Assembly (NCBI GenBank): GCA_026770585.1
Contig: MU647037.1
Span: forward strand, 118,760-140,880
Direction of reading: 5' to 3'
Length of the DNA stretch: 22,121 nt
From: Baffinella frigidus
Taxonomy: Eukaryota; Cryptophyceae; Cryptomonadales; Baffinellaceae
Shown: positions 9,599 to 17,909 of the stretch, piece by piece
Position numbering within the stretch: the stretch's first letter is position 1
Layout: each line of letters opens with the position of its first letter
Made by a program: the position numbers and the translations under genes
Notes under the pieces: model-generated
What the model saw: the letters and a program-made list of their open reading frames with translations, nothing else
The model's database searches: none
Told to the model about the DNA's origin: nothing

Positions 9599-9981
9599 CT
9601 TTGTGAGCAGGGGAAAGAAGAGAGGTGAGCGCCCAAACACCGTTTCAAGTCAAGGACAACTCCCGCCAGGAATCGGTCATTCCTGCTGACACTTGAACCG
9701 AATTTGCGATCAAAATCGAATTCGAAGCATCAAGCTTGAATTCGTTTTTGAGCAGTCACTGAACCGCAATTGTGGGTCCACGGTCGGGACGCCAGCGAGA
9801 GCACCCTGCCAACACCCCCAGGCAGCCATGAGTTCGCTCCACGGCGACGAAGAATCCCAGAAGCCACAAGAGAGCACCGAACGCCGAGACAGAAAAAACG
9901 AATGTCAGACTGGTCAAAGTCAAGTCAAGTTGACTTTTGTGTGAAAAGTTGCCGAGGTTTGTGGTCTTTCCCGACATCTAA
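9599..9981. promoter_or_regulatory. Divergent upstream region between the two genes
   Basis: 383 bp separate the two divergent start codons, so both promoters and 5' leaders must lie here or overlap. Visible structure: an imperfect hairpin of CGAATTC arms at about 9716-9744, and a GTCAA-rich palindromic patch at about 9913-9942 (CAAAGTCAAGTCAAGTTGAC), close to the plus-strand start. I see no clear TATA box. A 38-codon ATG-initiated frame lies at 9828-9944. Confidence 0.4.
9828..9944 (+). other. Possible upstream ORF (38 codons)
   Basis: This ATG-to-TGA frame ends 37 bp before the ATG at 9982 and is in a different frame from it. The product would be hydrophilic and charged with no recognisable motif. 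If transcription starts upstream of 9828 it could act as a uORF; it could equally be chance. Confidence 0.2.
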
Positions 9982-10182
9982 ATGTTTCGCTGCTGCCTCC
10001 TCCCCCTCGTCGCCCTGGTGGCGATCTTGCCTTCGACTGTCGCGTTTTCCCCGTGCTCGCCGTTCGCCTCGTCGCTTCGGGGGCCCAGTCGTTTCTCGGG
10101 AAATGGCGCGGTGTGCTCGGCTCCTTCAGGGAGGAGCGCAGGGTTCGGCGTGTTGAGCCTCAGGGCCGAGACTCCCTCAGAG
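9982..10182 (+). other. First exon: signal peptide plus plastid transit peptide
   Basis: The exon starts with ATG and gives 67 residues. Residues 1-21 form a hydrophobic signal peptide ending STVAF; an A-F at the cleavage site is typical of complex plastids. A Ser/Arg-rich, acid-poor stretch (about 23-62) and then LRAETPSE follow, as in transit peptides before a mature N-terminus. GAG|GTAAGG at 10183 is a good donor in phase 0; reading on gives a stop within 8 codons. Confidence 0.6.
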
Positions 10183-13100
10183 GTAAGGAGGCTGGGCGCG
10201 CGGGGGTAACCCAAATCGAGGTTTCGATCGTCTCTTGCTCCTGATTTCGCGAGATGCCTTCCCTCGATCGTGTGCAGAACTCGATCAGAGTAGATGGAGG
10301 CCGTGCTTCAGGAAACAAACACCCCGAGTGGTGAATCCTCAAACGGCAAGGCAGACAAGCGAGAGTGTAGGAGGGGGACGTGGAAAGTTGCGGGGGTAGA
10401 TCTAACAGCGAGGATCGTGAGTGGAGGGTGGTATGGAGAACCAGTCGCAGACGGGGTGTCCATCAAAAAGTCCACCTCAAGCGTTCTGTGAGGACCACGC
10501 TGACGGAATTCCGCGGGTCAGGTGGGGGGGAAGGCTCTCTCCAACAAGCCGCTTGGGAAAGCGACGCTGCAGGCGGACACCAGCTGGCGCATCAGCCTGG
10601 CCCTCTCAGGTCCCGACTTCATCTCCACAAAAGTATTAATTAATTGCTTTTACTACACAAATGCTCTACTATTACTTTTATGAGCAAATCGTGTAGTAAT
10701 TTTCGTTGCCCGGAAGCAACTAATGAATAGAGCGTTTGCGGTAGAGCGTTTGCGGTAGTTGTTGTCCGTTTTGAAAGTGCGATTTTCCGGTTTTCCGGTT
10801 TTCATTTGCTCCCCCCCCCGATTCATTTGTACCAGAGAAGTGTCCATTTAAAACATTCAACGACCTTTACAACATTTTAAAAACCCGTAAAACCGGAAAA
10901 TCGCACTTTCAAAACGGACAACAATTACCGCAAACGCTCTAATTGTTGTCCGTTTTGGACGTACGGTTTCCCCGTTTCCACGTTTTGAAATGGACTTACA
11001 GGGTTTTAGAGCGAGTAGTAAAACAAAAGTGTTGTTTTAAATAGTACCAGAAGCGCGTTTCCGGTACTATTTAAAATCCTCGTCACGTCCTATAAGTCCA
11101 ATTTCAAAACGGGGAAACGGGGAAACCGTACGTCCAAAACGGACAACACTTACCGCAAACGCTCTACTTATATGGAGATTAGACTGCTGCCATCCACCAG
11201 CAACCCGCAGCAGCTTTTACCGGGTCCTTGCAAGAATCCGGGTACGAATGGTTTTTTTTGGTTTCTTCGTAGGACCCTACAATAGCAGTCCCTAGGGACC
11301 TCAGAATTGCTGCCGGGAGATACGGACAGATATATCCGGTCTAGCTGAAATTTACTACAGTACCCGATCCGGTTACAAGCTGCAAACGGGTTGCTGGTGG
11401 ATCATCAGCCCGCAGAAGAATCAGAGTGTCGCCAGATGGTGGCTGGTAGGAGCCTGGTGCGAGGCTCCCACCAGCCACCAGCAGAGAACCAAACCAGGGC
11501 GACGAGGCCTGTGGTAAAACAACCTTCAGAGTAAAGGCTCAGCCTTTAGTGTGCAGGGGAAGTTCAACTTTTGCGATCGTCGATTTGGTTCACTTCTGGT
11601 GGCTGGTGGTCGTTCTGCTTCACAGCGAATCTGCTCTCAGGCCTCGCGCTCCATGTTCCACGCTCTCCACATTCCACGCTCTCTTCTCTTTCCTAACATG
11701 TCCCTGGCTGAGCAGGAGCGCTGGGTGAGGGGGGGGCGCCCGTCGACCTCTCGTGCAAGGTCAGAACACCTACCCTGCATGCAAATGATTATTCCGATGA
11801 AACTTCATAGATTCCGACGCCTTCGCGAGGCAATAATGGCTCCAAGCCCCGTACGAATTTTGTATGGGACAAGACCATGGACACGACTGTGAGGTCGTTT
11901 AAATGTCCATCAAGGGTATTTTAGGGTCGTGTCCAATGTTTGGTACAAAATTTGTACCAGGGCTTGGAGCCATTATTGCTTCGCGAAGGCGTTGGGAACT
12001 ATGAAACTGGACGCTGCTGAAAACCGCGGACTGCCTTTTTTGGAAGGCACGCTAGCTCGCTCCTGCACCGTGAGAACCGACTGCTGACGTTTCTGAAACG
12101 CGAGGTTTTGAGCGAGCGCTTGCCACACGGTGGGCTTCGAAGGAATTTTCGTCCATAAATCTGATCGAAATGTCGGTTGATAAAATGTCGTTGTACCGAG
12201 ATATTCTTCATTAGCACCACGAAAATAAACAGACCGATCTGCAAAGCCCACTGTGTGGATTGATACTGACCCCGGATTGAACCGACAGGCGGTTTTCGTG
12301 GAGGAGGAAGGTTATGAGCCTCCGCAGGGCATCATCAAGTTCGAGGGGAGCAAGTACCCCCCGAATCCGAATCCGAAACTCCTTCACGCCTTTTTAAAAA
12401 ATGAGCCCTCGCAGCAAGCTGAAACCACTTATGTCTTTCTATTTTCTGGTACAATGAAGCTGTGGTAAAGTCGGATTTCGACGTCCGGCGGGTAGTGCAA
12501 CGACCAAACCGATTTAGGTATTTGAGCGCCCTTTGAGGGCTGGTGGAGGAGGAAGGTTATGAACTTCCGCAGGGTATTATCAAGTTCGAGTTCGCCCCGA
12601 AACCCTAACTCTAAACCCTAAACCCTAAACCCTAAACCCTCAACCCTAAACCCTAAACCCCAAACCCCAAATCTAAACCCTTGACCCGAAACCCTGAACC
12701 CTGAACCCTAGACCCGAAACCCGCACCACTCAGCCGAAAATCTCTCGAATCTCCACCAAACAAGGCCATTCTGATTCATGGACTGCTACATCGAAACCCT
12801 CCTTCAAGCTCGCCCTGTGTGTTCGTGCCATGCTGGCGGGGGGGTGCACCCATCCAACAGCATCAACTCAACGCTCCCCCTGACGCAAATCGTCGCCGGC
12901 TTGAAAAGAATCGTCGCGGATGACTAGCATGATCCAATTGGGTAGTGCCCTTCGTTGCTCACACACAGTTAAATAATACTTTAACAGAGATTTCACAGCA
13001 CCAACTCAACGCGTACCGTAAAACACATGGTCGCTGGCTTGAAGGATCTCCCCCACGCAGTTTCCTCGGGGGACAGCGGCCGTCGTAATTCTTCTACAGA

Positions 13101-16100
13101 GAGTAGTTTCACAGCACCAACTCAACGCGTGCCGTAACACACATCGTCGCCGACGTGATAGAGTTTCCACACGCAGTTTCCTTGGGGGGCAGCGGCCTCG
13201 TGGACCTGACACACATCGTCGCTGGCTTGAAAAGAATCGTGGCTGACTTGAAGGGGTTTTCCCACGCAGTATTCTTGGGGGGCAGCGGCCGTCGTGGAAC
13301 CTCTCCGAGGACCCTGCGGTAAGAAACGCCAGCTCCGTGCTAGTAAAGTTGGACACGCCATAAAATCCATCTAGACGTCTAAATATTTTTGTTTATACTG
13401 GTGCCTGCTCTGAAAATAATGATGGCGTGCCTAGATTTACTCGGACAGAGCTAGAAACTGCACCCTGAAACCAGTGCCGCCTGAAACCAGTGCCACTGCA
13501 CCCTGAAACCAGTGCCAACGACTCTGGTTGCCTTCGTCCGTGAATGGATCGGCGCAATCTCATACGCAAAGACTTATAATTTATAAACTGGATTCAACGA
13601 AGTTTACTACACAGAACTATCGTTGATAGTAATATAACAGCAAACGTGTAGTAATTTTCATTGAATCCAAGTTTATGAATTACAAGTGTTTCGACATGAG
13701 ATCCGCTACGTGCAGACCCGCCACATTGGCAATGCGTTCCTGCGTTCCTAGGACTCACCCTTGGAGCCCTTTCCCCCTGAGGCGGGCCCATCCCGGACCC
13801 GGTCCTCACACTCACCACTCATCATTTCTGCGCTCGGAACGATGGGCATTTCCAATGTGCTGAGGAAAGGTAGGATCCAACTCTCAACTTGGCGCCAGAA
13901 CTTCGACGGAATCGAGAAATGATGAGTGGTGGGGGCACTCACGTCACCGCGATGCGTCCCAACGTCGCTGAACCCCACGGAATCACTGCACGTCACGCAT
14001 CAACCTCACCAAAAGCGAACGCGCTTCGTCAAAATCCCACTCGAGAATGCTGGAGGATCCTTTTTGCATGTGGGGTTGTAAAAATTTGTGCCAGGATAAC
14101 CAACCTCGTGCCTGGCCTAATTTCGCCCAGTTACGTGACCAACCTCCCAAACGCCACACATCAACCTCAACAAAAGCGAACGCGCTTCGTCAAACGGCAG
14201 CGCCTCCTTGACTGCGAGGGTCCCGTCACTGTCAAAAGTCGCGCTTCGTCAAAAGTCACCGCTCACCATTTCTGTGTTGCGTCGGTCCTCGTGACCGTCC
14301 TCGTGACCGTCCGCGTAAACGTCCGCGTGACCGTCCGCGTGACCGTCCGCGTGACCGTGGGGTGCAGGCGGAGGGGTTCGACAAGGCGGGGTTCTGGATC
14401 TGGGGGCTTTTCGAGGAGCCAAAGTACCCCTTCATGCTCCTCGAGGTTTCAACCCTAAACCCTAAAAGCATCCTTCCTTTTCCTCCCTTGTCAACTTTCC
14501 CACCCATGTCAACTTATGCGCCAGCTTTGCCACTGCAGGGCGAACCTCGCCAGGGCGTCAAGTGGAATTTCAGTTACAAGTCTTGTTCAAAATTTCGTAT
14601 CAGGGTTTTTTTGTTCTGCGTGACAGTGCGGACGTGGAAAGGACGAGGAGTTGCTTGTTTCCAGGTCATGCATACTAATTCAGTACCACGAAACGAAACG
14701 TCGCGTTCTGAAATTTCAGGAAGTGTCTTGGCGTGGGTCCTCCTGAAACGGGTGCTGACTCGAACAGCCTTAACAGGTTGCGAGCCTCCCCCTAGAGGGA
14801 TAAATGCATATTAATATGGTAACGATGTGCGCTTGTTCGCTGTTTGAGCCGCTCAAGAATCTCATCTGTCTGAGAGCAGCGGTACCCATTCCAGGGACAT
14901 GCCATAAGTGGCCACCTCCACTTCTCCCGCACTGTCTCTTGACACTGCGCGTGTTCGCAGTGTGAGGTCCTCAAGGAGAGCGTATTAATAGGGTAACTTA
15001 AATGCGTATTAATAGTGTAGCCCCGGAGTGTTACATGCGTTTTGATAGGGCCACAACGTGCGCTTGTTCGCAGTTTGAGGTTCTCAAGGAGATCAGCTGC
15101 CTGATGCTGACTCAGAGAGTGATAGAGCTATTCCGGTAGGACTTGTCGCGTTTTCGATTTCGCGACTTCGAGACTTCAAGACTTCATTTGTACCATGAGA
15201 TTTGAAACGGTGTGTTTTAAAACGTTTTACGCCCTTTAAAACCTTTTTGAAGTCTGAAATTTTGAAATCTCGAAGTCGAAAACGCGACAAGTCCTACCGG
15301 AATAGCTCTACCTGTTCGAGTGCAGCGGTGCTTATTCCAGGGACATGCCAACTGCACATCCACTTCTCCCGGACTGGCGCTTGACACTGCGCGTGTTCGC
15401 AGTTTGAGGTGCTGGAGGAGACCCGCTGTCTGAGAGCAGCGGCACCCATTCCAGGGACATGCCATAAGTGGCCACCTCCACTTGTCCCGGACTGGCGCGT
15501 GACACTGCGCGTTTTCGCAGTTTGAGGTGCTCAAGGAGATCCCGCTGTCGTCGGGTGTGATCCCCGTCGGGCGAATGTACGGCCAGGTACCACCTCTAAA
15601 CAAGTTAGAGTGACCGAACATCCCTTCGTAGCCCTCTGATGGATGTTACGTGCAAATAACATGCAGCGCCAAGAGAAGCGGGGCAGACGCAGAAGTTTGA
15701 TCCCCGTCAGGCGAAAGTACGGCCAGGTGCGGCGTTTTCCCTGCAAACTACACCAACGCTTACAATCGATTTTTATACAATCGACTACTACACCAACGCT
15801 TACAATCGACTTACAATCGACTACTACACCAACGCTTACAATCGACTTTTGTTCTGTTCGCATGGATAGCCTCCCGTCCCCACCGGGCGTCTTGAGGACG
15901 TGGTTGAGTGTGCTCGACACACGCTCCCGTGCGTTGAGGACGTGACGAGTGTGTCCGGCACAGCGCTGTGCCGAGATGTTGCCCGGCTTGATCCCCGTCG
16001 GGCGAATGTATGGGCAGGTACGGCGGTTTTCCGTTAGGTCCTTTTGATTCTTCGAGCTCCCAACATAGGCGGGCACTGGAACTGGTTTTGCAGGAAAGCC

Positions 16101-16681
16101 ATGCTTCCTTTCGGGTATCTTGTGGCCACGAACAGAATGAAACCATCCCCGGGGGAAAGTTGACGGTTTAGTTCCAGCATCGTCAGCTTTCGGCTTTGTT
16201 TATTTTAGCAGAATCTTCTGCATTGACTATGTTGGTCCATTTCCGTCATCTTCTCTGTCTCTTCACATCGCTCCACAGCTCGGCCCCAGATCGAATCGCT
16301 GTTGGAAATGGTGCGACATCCATGCCGGAAAAATATGCGGCTTCTTCTTTAGACTTGAACACTGCTAGGAGACTTGGAGCCATCGATTCGACCTTTGGCG
16401 CTTCGCGGTGCGTGCTGCTGGCGTTGGTCCGTGTTTTGCAGTGCCTTTGATCCGAGTTGTGCAGTGGCTCGATTCCGGTGGTGTACAGCGATTTTAAACG
16501 CATCGCAGTGACTTTGACGCGGTGACTTTTGACGCATCGTTGTGACTCTAATGGCGTGCAGTGCAAGGTGACGCGCGACAAGGAAAAGGGCGTCTCGATC
16601 AGTGACGGCACCCTCTCAGTCAAGGAGACGGAGAGGATCGATGCTGACCTCGTCGGACTCTCCCAGGCCATCCTTTACGCT
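9982..16681 (+). CDS. Candidate multi-exon gene for a plastid-targeted protein of unknown function (partial)
   Basis: Six plus-strand blocks look coding. 9982-10182 is a bipartite plastid leader; 10312-about 10482 contains GTWKVAGVDLTARI; 10522-10632 contains ADTSWRISLALSGPDFIS; 12289-about 12345 contains VEEEGYEPPQGIIKFEG; 14368-14445 contains FWIWGLFEEPKYPFMLLE; 16562-16681 contains RDKEKGVSISDG and ERIDADLVG. The junctions I can place are compatible with phase 0, except the unplaced end of the 12289 exon. The order and the WIWGLFEEPKYPF and RDKEKGV styles remind me of conserved, uncharacterised chloroplast proteins of plants and algae, but this is memory, not a search. Introns carry MITEs (10644-12008), minisatellites and CCCTAAA arrays. 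No 3' end was found. Two in-frame TGA codons at 10489 and 10501 need a tiny intron or mean decay. It could be two genes, or a pseudogene interrupted by repeats. Confidence 0.4.
10312..10482 (+). other. Candidate exon 2 of the plastid-targeted gene
   Basis: The acceptor GTGCTTCAG|GAA continues the first exon in phase 0. The block reads about 57 codons, including GTWKVAGVDLTARI and GGWYGEPVADGVSI. The end is uncertain: a weak GTTCTG donor at 10483 keeps phase 0, while a better GTGAGG at 10488 gives phase 2. A GTGAGT at about 10409 could also end the exon earlier. Confidence 0.4.
10522..10632 (+). other. Candidate exon 3 of the plastid-targeted gene
   Basis: 37 codons in the same frame as the previous block lie between GGGTCAG| and AAA|GTATTA. 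They read GKATLQADTSWRISLALSG and GPDFISTK. Only about 39 bp with two TGA codons separate it from exon 2. A MITE with GTGTAGTAATTTTC ends starts about 12 bp after it. Confidence 0.35.
10644..10710. mobile_element. Short foldback with GTGTAGTAATTTTC ends
   Basis: Arms TTTACTACACAAATG / GTGTAGTAATTTTCG. Relatives lie at 283-347 and 13583-13676, the last with arms extended to TAAACTTGGATTCAATGAAA. Confidence 0.7.
10728..11166. mobile_element. Composite nested foldback, TAGAGCGTTTGCGGTA ends
   Basis: Outer ends are TAGAGCGTTTGCGG (doubled at 10728 and 10742) and TACCGCAAACGCTCTA at 11166, with a further end at 10941. One hairpin (10742-10941) uses GTCCGTTTTGAAAGTGCGAT arms. The next (about 10941-11166) uses GTCCGTTTTGGACGTACGG arms and encloses a third palindrome at 11035-11076 (AAATAGTACC...GGTACTATTT). 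Confidence 0.8.
11192..11402. mobile_element. 211-bp foldback element, ATCCACCAGCAACCCG ends
   Basis: A perfect 16-bp terminal inverted repeat with partially matching inner sequence (TTTTACCGGGTCC). Non-coding. Confidence 0.65.
11438..11479. repeat. 17-bp-stem hairpin
   Basis: GGTGGCTGGTAGGAGCC, an 8-bp loop, then GGCTCCCACCAGCCACC; one mismatch. A GGTGGCTGGTGG echo lies at about 11598. Confidence 0.7.
11480..11801. other. Unassigned stretch in the candidate intron
   Basis: The plus strand reads openly from about 11551 to 11892 after a possible acceptor GTGTGCAG|, but there is no ATG start or recognised motif, and the frame runs into the next foldback. Not called as coding. Confidence 0.3.
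11802..12008. mobile_element. 207-bp foldback element, ACTTCATAG ends
   Basis: Arms of about 48 bp, with cores GCAATAATGGCTCCAAGCCC / GGGCTTGGAGCCATTATTGC, and an inner GGACACGAC / GTCGTGTCC pair. Confidence 0.8.
12289..12345 (+). other. Candidate exon with VEEEGYEPPQGIIKFEG
   Basis: The acceptor ACCGACAG| opens AVFVEEEGYEPPQGIIKFEG. The frame stays open to a stop at 12466-12468, so the true 3' end is uncertain (possible donors at about 12347 and 12465). A 48-bp near-copy lies at 12544-12591. Confidence 0.4.
12544..12591 (+). pseudogene. Decayed duplicate of the 12289 exon
   Basis: 48 bp match 12298-12345 with four substitutions. Three of these are silent third-position changes and one is Pro to Leu, so the copy looks protein-constrained. 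It lacks the acceptor context of the first copy, has an in-frame TGA just upstream, and runs into a CCCTAAA array. Confidence 0.5.
12598..12725 (+). repeat. Telomere-like array, CCCTAAA
   Basis: Degenerate CCCTAAA/CCCTGAA units follow the decayed exon copy at 12544-12591. The array ends at CACCACTCAG|, after which a frame is open for about 40 codons (about 12731-12880); I note this frame but do not call it. Confidence 0.75.
12850..13320. repeat. Tandem repeat of about 116 bp, three to four degenerate units
   Basis: CAGCACCAACTCAACGCG recurs at 12996 and 13112, with a diverged copy near 12857. CACGCAGTTTCCTnGGGGG and CAGCGGCCGTCGT recur within each unit. Confidence 0.75.
13440..13517. repeat. 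Short CCTGAAACCAGTGCC tandem repeat
   Basis: Three copies, two of them preceded by CTGCAC. Confidence 0.75.
13583..13676. mobile_element. 94-bp foldback element, TTGGATTCAATGAAA ends
   Basis: Longest-armed member of the GTGTAGTAATTTTC family: ATAAACTGGATTCAACGAAG / CATTGAATCCAAGTTTAT. Confidence 0.75.
13757..14285. other. Dispersed repeat, foldback and 36-bp duplicate
   Basis: 13757-13808 repeats 4214-4266 (GGAGCCCTTT...GACCCGGTCCTCACA). 13813-13931 is bounded by perfect 17-bp arms CACCACTCATCATTTCT. A CATCAACCTCAnCAAAAGCG unit is duplicated at about 13997 and 14158. Confidence 0.6.
14286..14358 (+). repeat. 12-bp tandem repeat GTGACCGTCCGC
   Basis: Six units with small drift, ending about 10 bp before the acceptor of the exon at 14368. 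It is C/T-rich in part, so it may serve as or disturb the 3' splice region. Confidence 0.8.
14368..14445 (+). other. Candidate 78-bp exon with FWIWGLFEEPKYPF
   Basis: GGGGTGCAG| opens 26 codons, AEGFDKAGFWIWGLF... to MLLE, and the exon ends at GAG|GTTTCA in phase 0. The intron then continues AACCCTAAACCC. Directly upstream is a 12-bp GTGACCGTCCGC tandem repeat. The aromatic-rich, Pro/Gly-patterned block is hard to explain as chance. Confidence 0.5.
14446..14825 (+). other. Intron-like stretch after the 14368 exon
   Basis: Starts GTTTCAACCCTAAACCCTAA and then becomes non-repetitive. The frame stays open for some distance but without motifs. Confidence 0.35.
14826..15555. repeat. Degenerate tandem repeat of about 115-130 bp interrupted by a MITE
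   Basis: GCAGCGGnACCCATTCCAGG and TGACACTGCGCGTnTTCGCAGT recur near 14876, 15326 and 15441, with a partial copy at 15056. On the minus strand the units read a Cys-rich peptide (MACPWNGxRCSQT) in shifting frames. The foldback at 15123-15310 splits the array. Confidence 0.7.
15123..15310. mobile_element. 188-bp foldback element, TAGAGCTATTCCGGTAG family, copy 2
   Basis: About 90% like copy 1 at 2957-3136, with TAGAGCTATTCCGGTAGGAC / TCCTACCGGAATAGCTCTA ends. Confidence 0.85.
15555..16030. repeat. GATCCCCGTCGGGCGAATGT repeats and ACACCAACGCTTACAATCGA repeats
   Basis: The first unit occurs near 15560, 15700 and 15990. The second is tandem at 15746-15846 (three full copies plus partial ones). 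Confidence 0.7.
16031..16560. other. Dispersed repeat, then unassigned sequence
   Basis: 16035-16115 contains CTTCGAGCTCCCAACAT and AGCCATGCTTCCTTTCGG, shared with 7030-7118 and 19390-19550. A pyrimidine-rich acceptor-like CTTCACATCGCTCCACAG lies at about 16260-16277, before a frame open to about 16450. Too weak to call a gene. Confidence 0.4.
16562..16681 (+). other. Candidate 120-bp exon with RDKEKGVSISDG
   Basis: 40 codons start after GCGTGCAG| and end at GCT|GTGAGA, phase 0 on both sides. They contain CKVTRDKEKGVSIS, VKETERIDADL and GLSQAILYA. The intron immediately becomes a CCCTACA/CCCTAAA array. Whether it belongs to the 9982 gene is inferred from strand, phase and order. Confidence 0.45.
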
Positions 16682-16689
16682 GTGAGAGA

Positions 16690-17120
16690 ACCCTACACCC
16701 TACACCCTATACCCTGAATACTCAACCCTACACCCTGAATACTAAACCCTAAACCCTCATCCCTCAACCTCAAACCCTAAACCCGAAACCCGAAACCCGA
16801 AACCCGAAACCCGAAACCCGAAACCCTAAACCCCAAACCCTACACCCTAAACCATAAACCATAAACCCTACGCCCTAAATCCTGCACCCTAAACTCTACA
16901 CCCTAAACCCTCAAACCACCACCCTCACCACATTGCACCCGTGAGGAGTTTCATGTTGGATGTTGGAGAGTGTGTTCCTGTAAACCCTACACCCTAAACC
17001 CCAAACCCTAAACCACAAACCACAAACCCCAAACCACAAACCCTAAACCATAAACCCTACGCCCTAAATCCTGCACCCTAAACTCTACACCCTCCACCCT
17101 CAAACCACCACCCTCACCAC
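16690..17120 (+). repeat. Telomere-like array with a 189-bp internal duplication
   Basis: CCCTAAA, CCCTACA, CCCGAAA and CCATAAA units. A segment ending CATTGCACCCGTGAGGAGTT is repeated 189 bp apart (16931 and 17120). Confidence 0.8.
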
Positions 17121-17164
17121 ATTGCACCCGTGAGGAGTTTCATGTTGGATGTTGGAGAGTTGGA

Positions 17165-17570
17165 GAGGATGTGCGCGTGGCGCATCGTGGTCCCGCACGT
17201 TTTGGGAGTTCCCCGCACAGCTCAGAAGAGAGGGAGAGAGAGAGGGGGAGGGAGAGAGAGAGAGGGAGAGAGAGAGAGGGAGAGGGAGAGGGAGAGAGAG
17301 AGAGGGGGACAGAGACACACAGACAGACAGACAGATAGAGAGAGAGAGAGAGCTTCGCGACCGTGACTTTCTTCGCTGCCCCCATCGCCTTCACCTTCTC
17401 GATCTGCTTGGGACTTCCCCGCACAGCTCAGAAGAGAGAGAGAGAGAGGGAGAGAGAGGGAGAGAGAGAGAGAGAGAGGGACAGAGACAGATAGAGAGAG
17501 ATATGCGCGTGGCGTATCGTGGTCCCACACGTGCTTGTTGCAGCGAGAAGGTCCCAGACGTTTTGGTTGA
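17165..17570. repeat. Two (GA)n microsatellites with duplicated flanks
   Basis: GA-rich runs lie at 17222-17354 and 17430-17502. Each is preceded by TTCCCCGCACAGCTCAGAAG. GATnTGCGCGTGGCGnATCG followed by TGGTCCC occurs at about 17168 and 17501, with an inverted-context relative near 20268. Confidence 0.8.
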
Positions 17571-17783
17571 AGTGAGAGGGGGGCGACACGCTCGGAACAA
17601 TCTTCGATGCGGTGTGCGGTTCTTCAGAAGTTTGACGCGTGCGAAAGATGCCACGGCTTGGTTTCGAATGTGTTTGCAGACAGGCAGTGCACTCTGTACA
17701 CGTGTGGCGAGCACCGAACCGCTGTGGGTATCTAGGCTCTATGGGCATCTACGTATGCAAGGTTATTGCAGCGTTCAGAACCG

Positions 17784-17904
17784 TACAGGGGTACCTCGCT
17801 CATAAGAAACTGCCTCCCCCTAGGACCCTACGGTAGGACTATGCCTCGGGCCCTATGGTAGTCCTAGGGGAGGGGCAGATTCTTATGGGCGAGGTACCCC
17901 TGTA
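17784..17904. mobile_element. 121-bp foldback element, TACAGGGGTACC family
   Basis: Full-length copy: TACAGGGGTACCTCGCTCAT / GGGCGAGGTACCCCTGTA. Confidence 0.9.
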
Positions 17905-17909
17905 CTTAC

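Noticed and set aside
10483-10521. TGA read as tryptophan
   Set aside because: UGA-Trp is reported for the Chromera plastid, but this is nuclear-type DNA with introns, and the transferase gene uses TGA as its stop.
11973-12251. Minus-strand frame of about 92 codons
   Set aside because: Starts with GTG, overlaps the 207-bp foldback and a competing frame, and has no motif.
16196-16450. Gene with N-terminal hydrophobic segment
   Set aside because: No ATG at the proposed start and no homology I recognise; competing frames are equally open.
17100-17530. Ser-Leu or Arg-Glu rich open frames
   Set aside because: They are translations of the GA/CT microsatellites.
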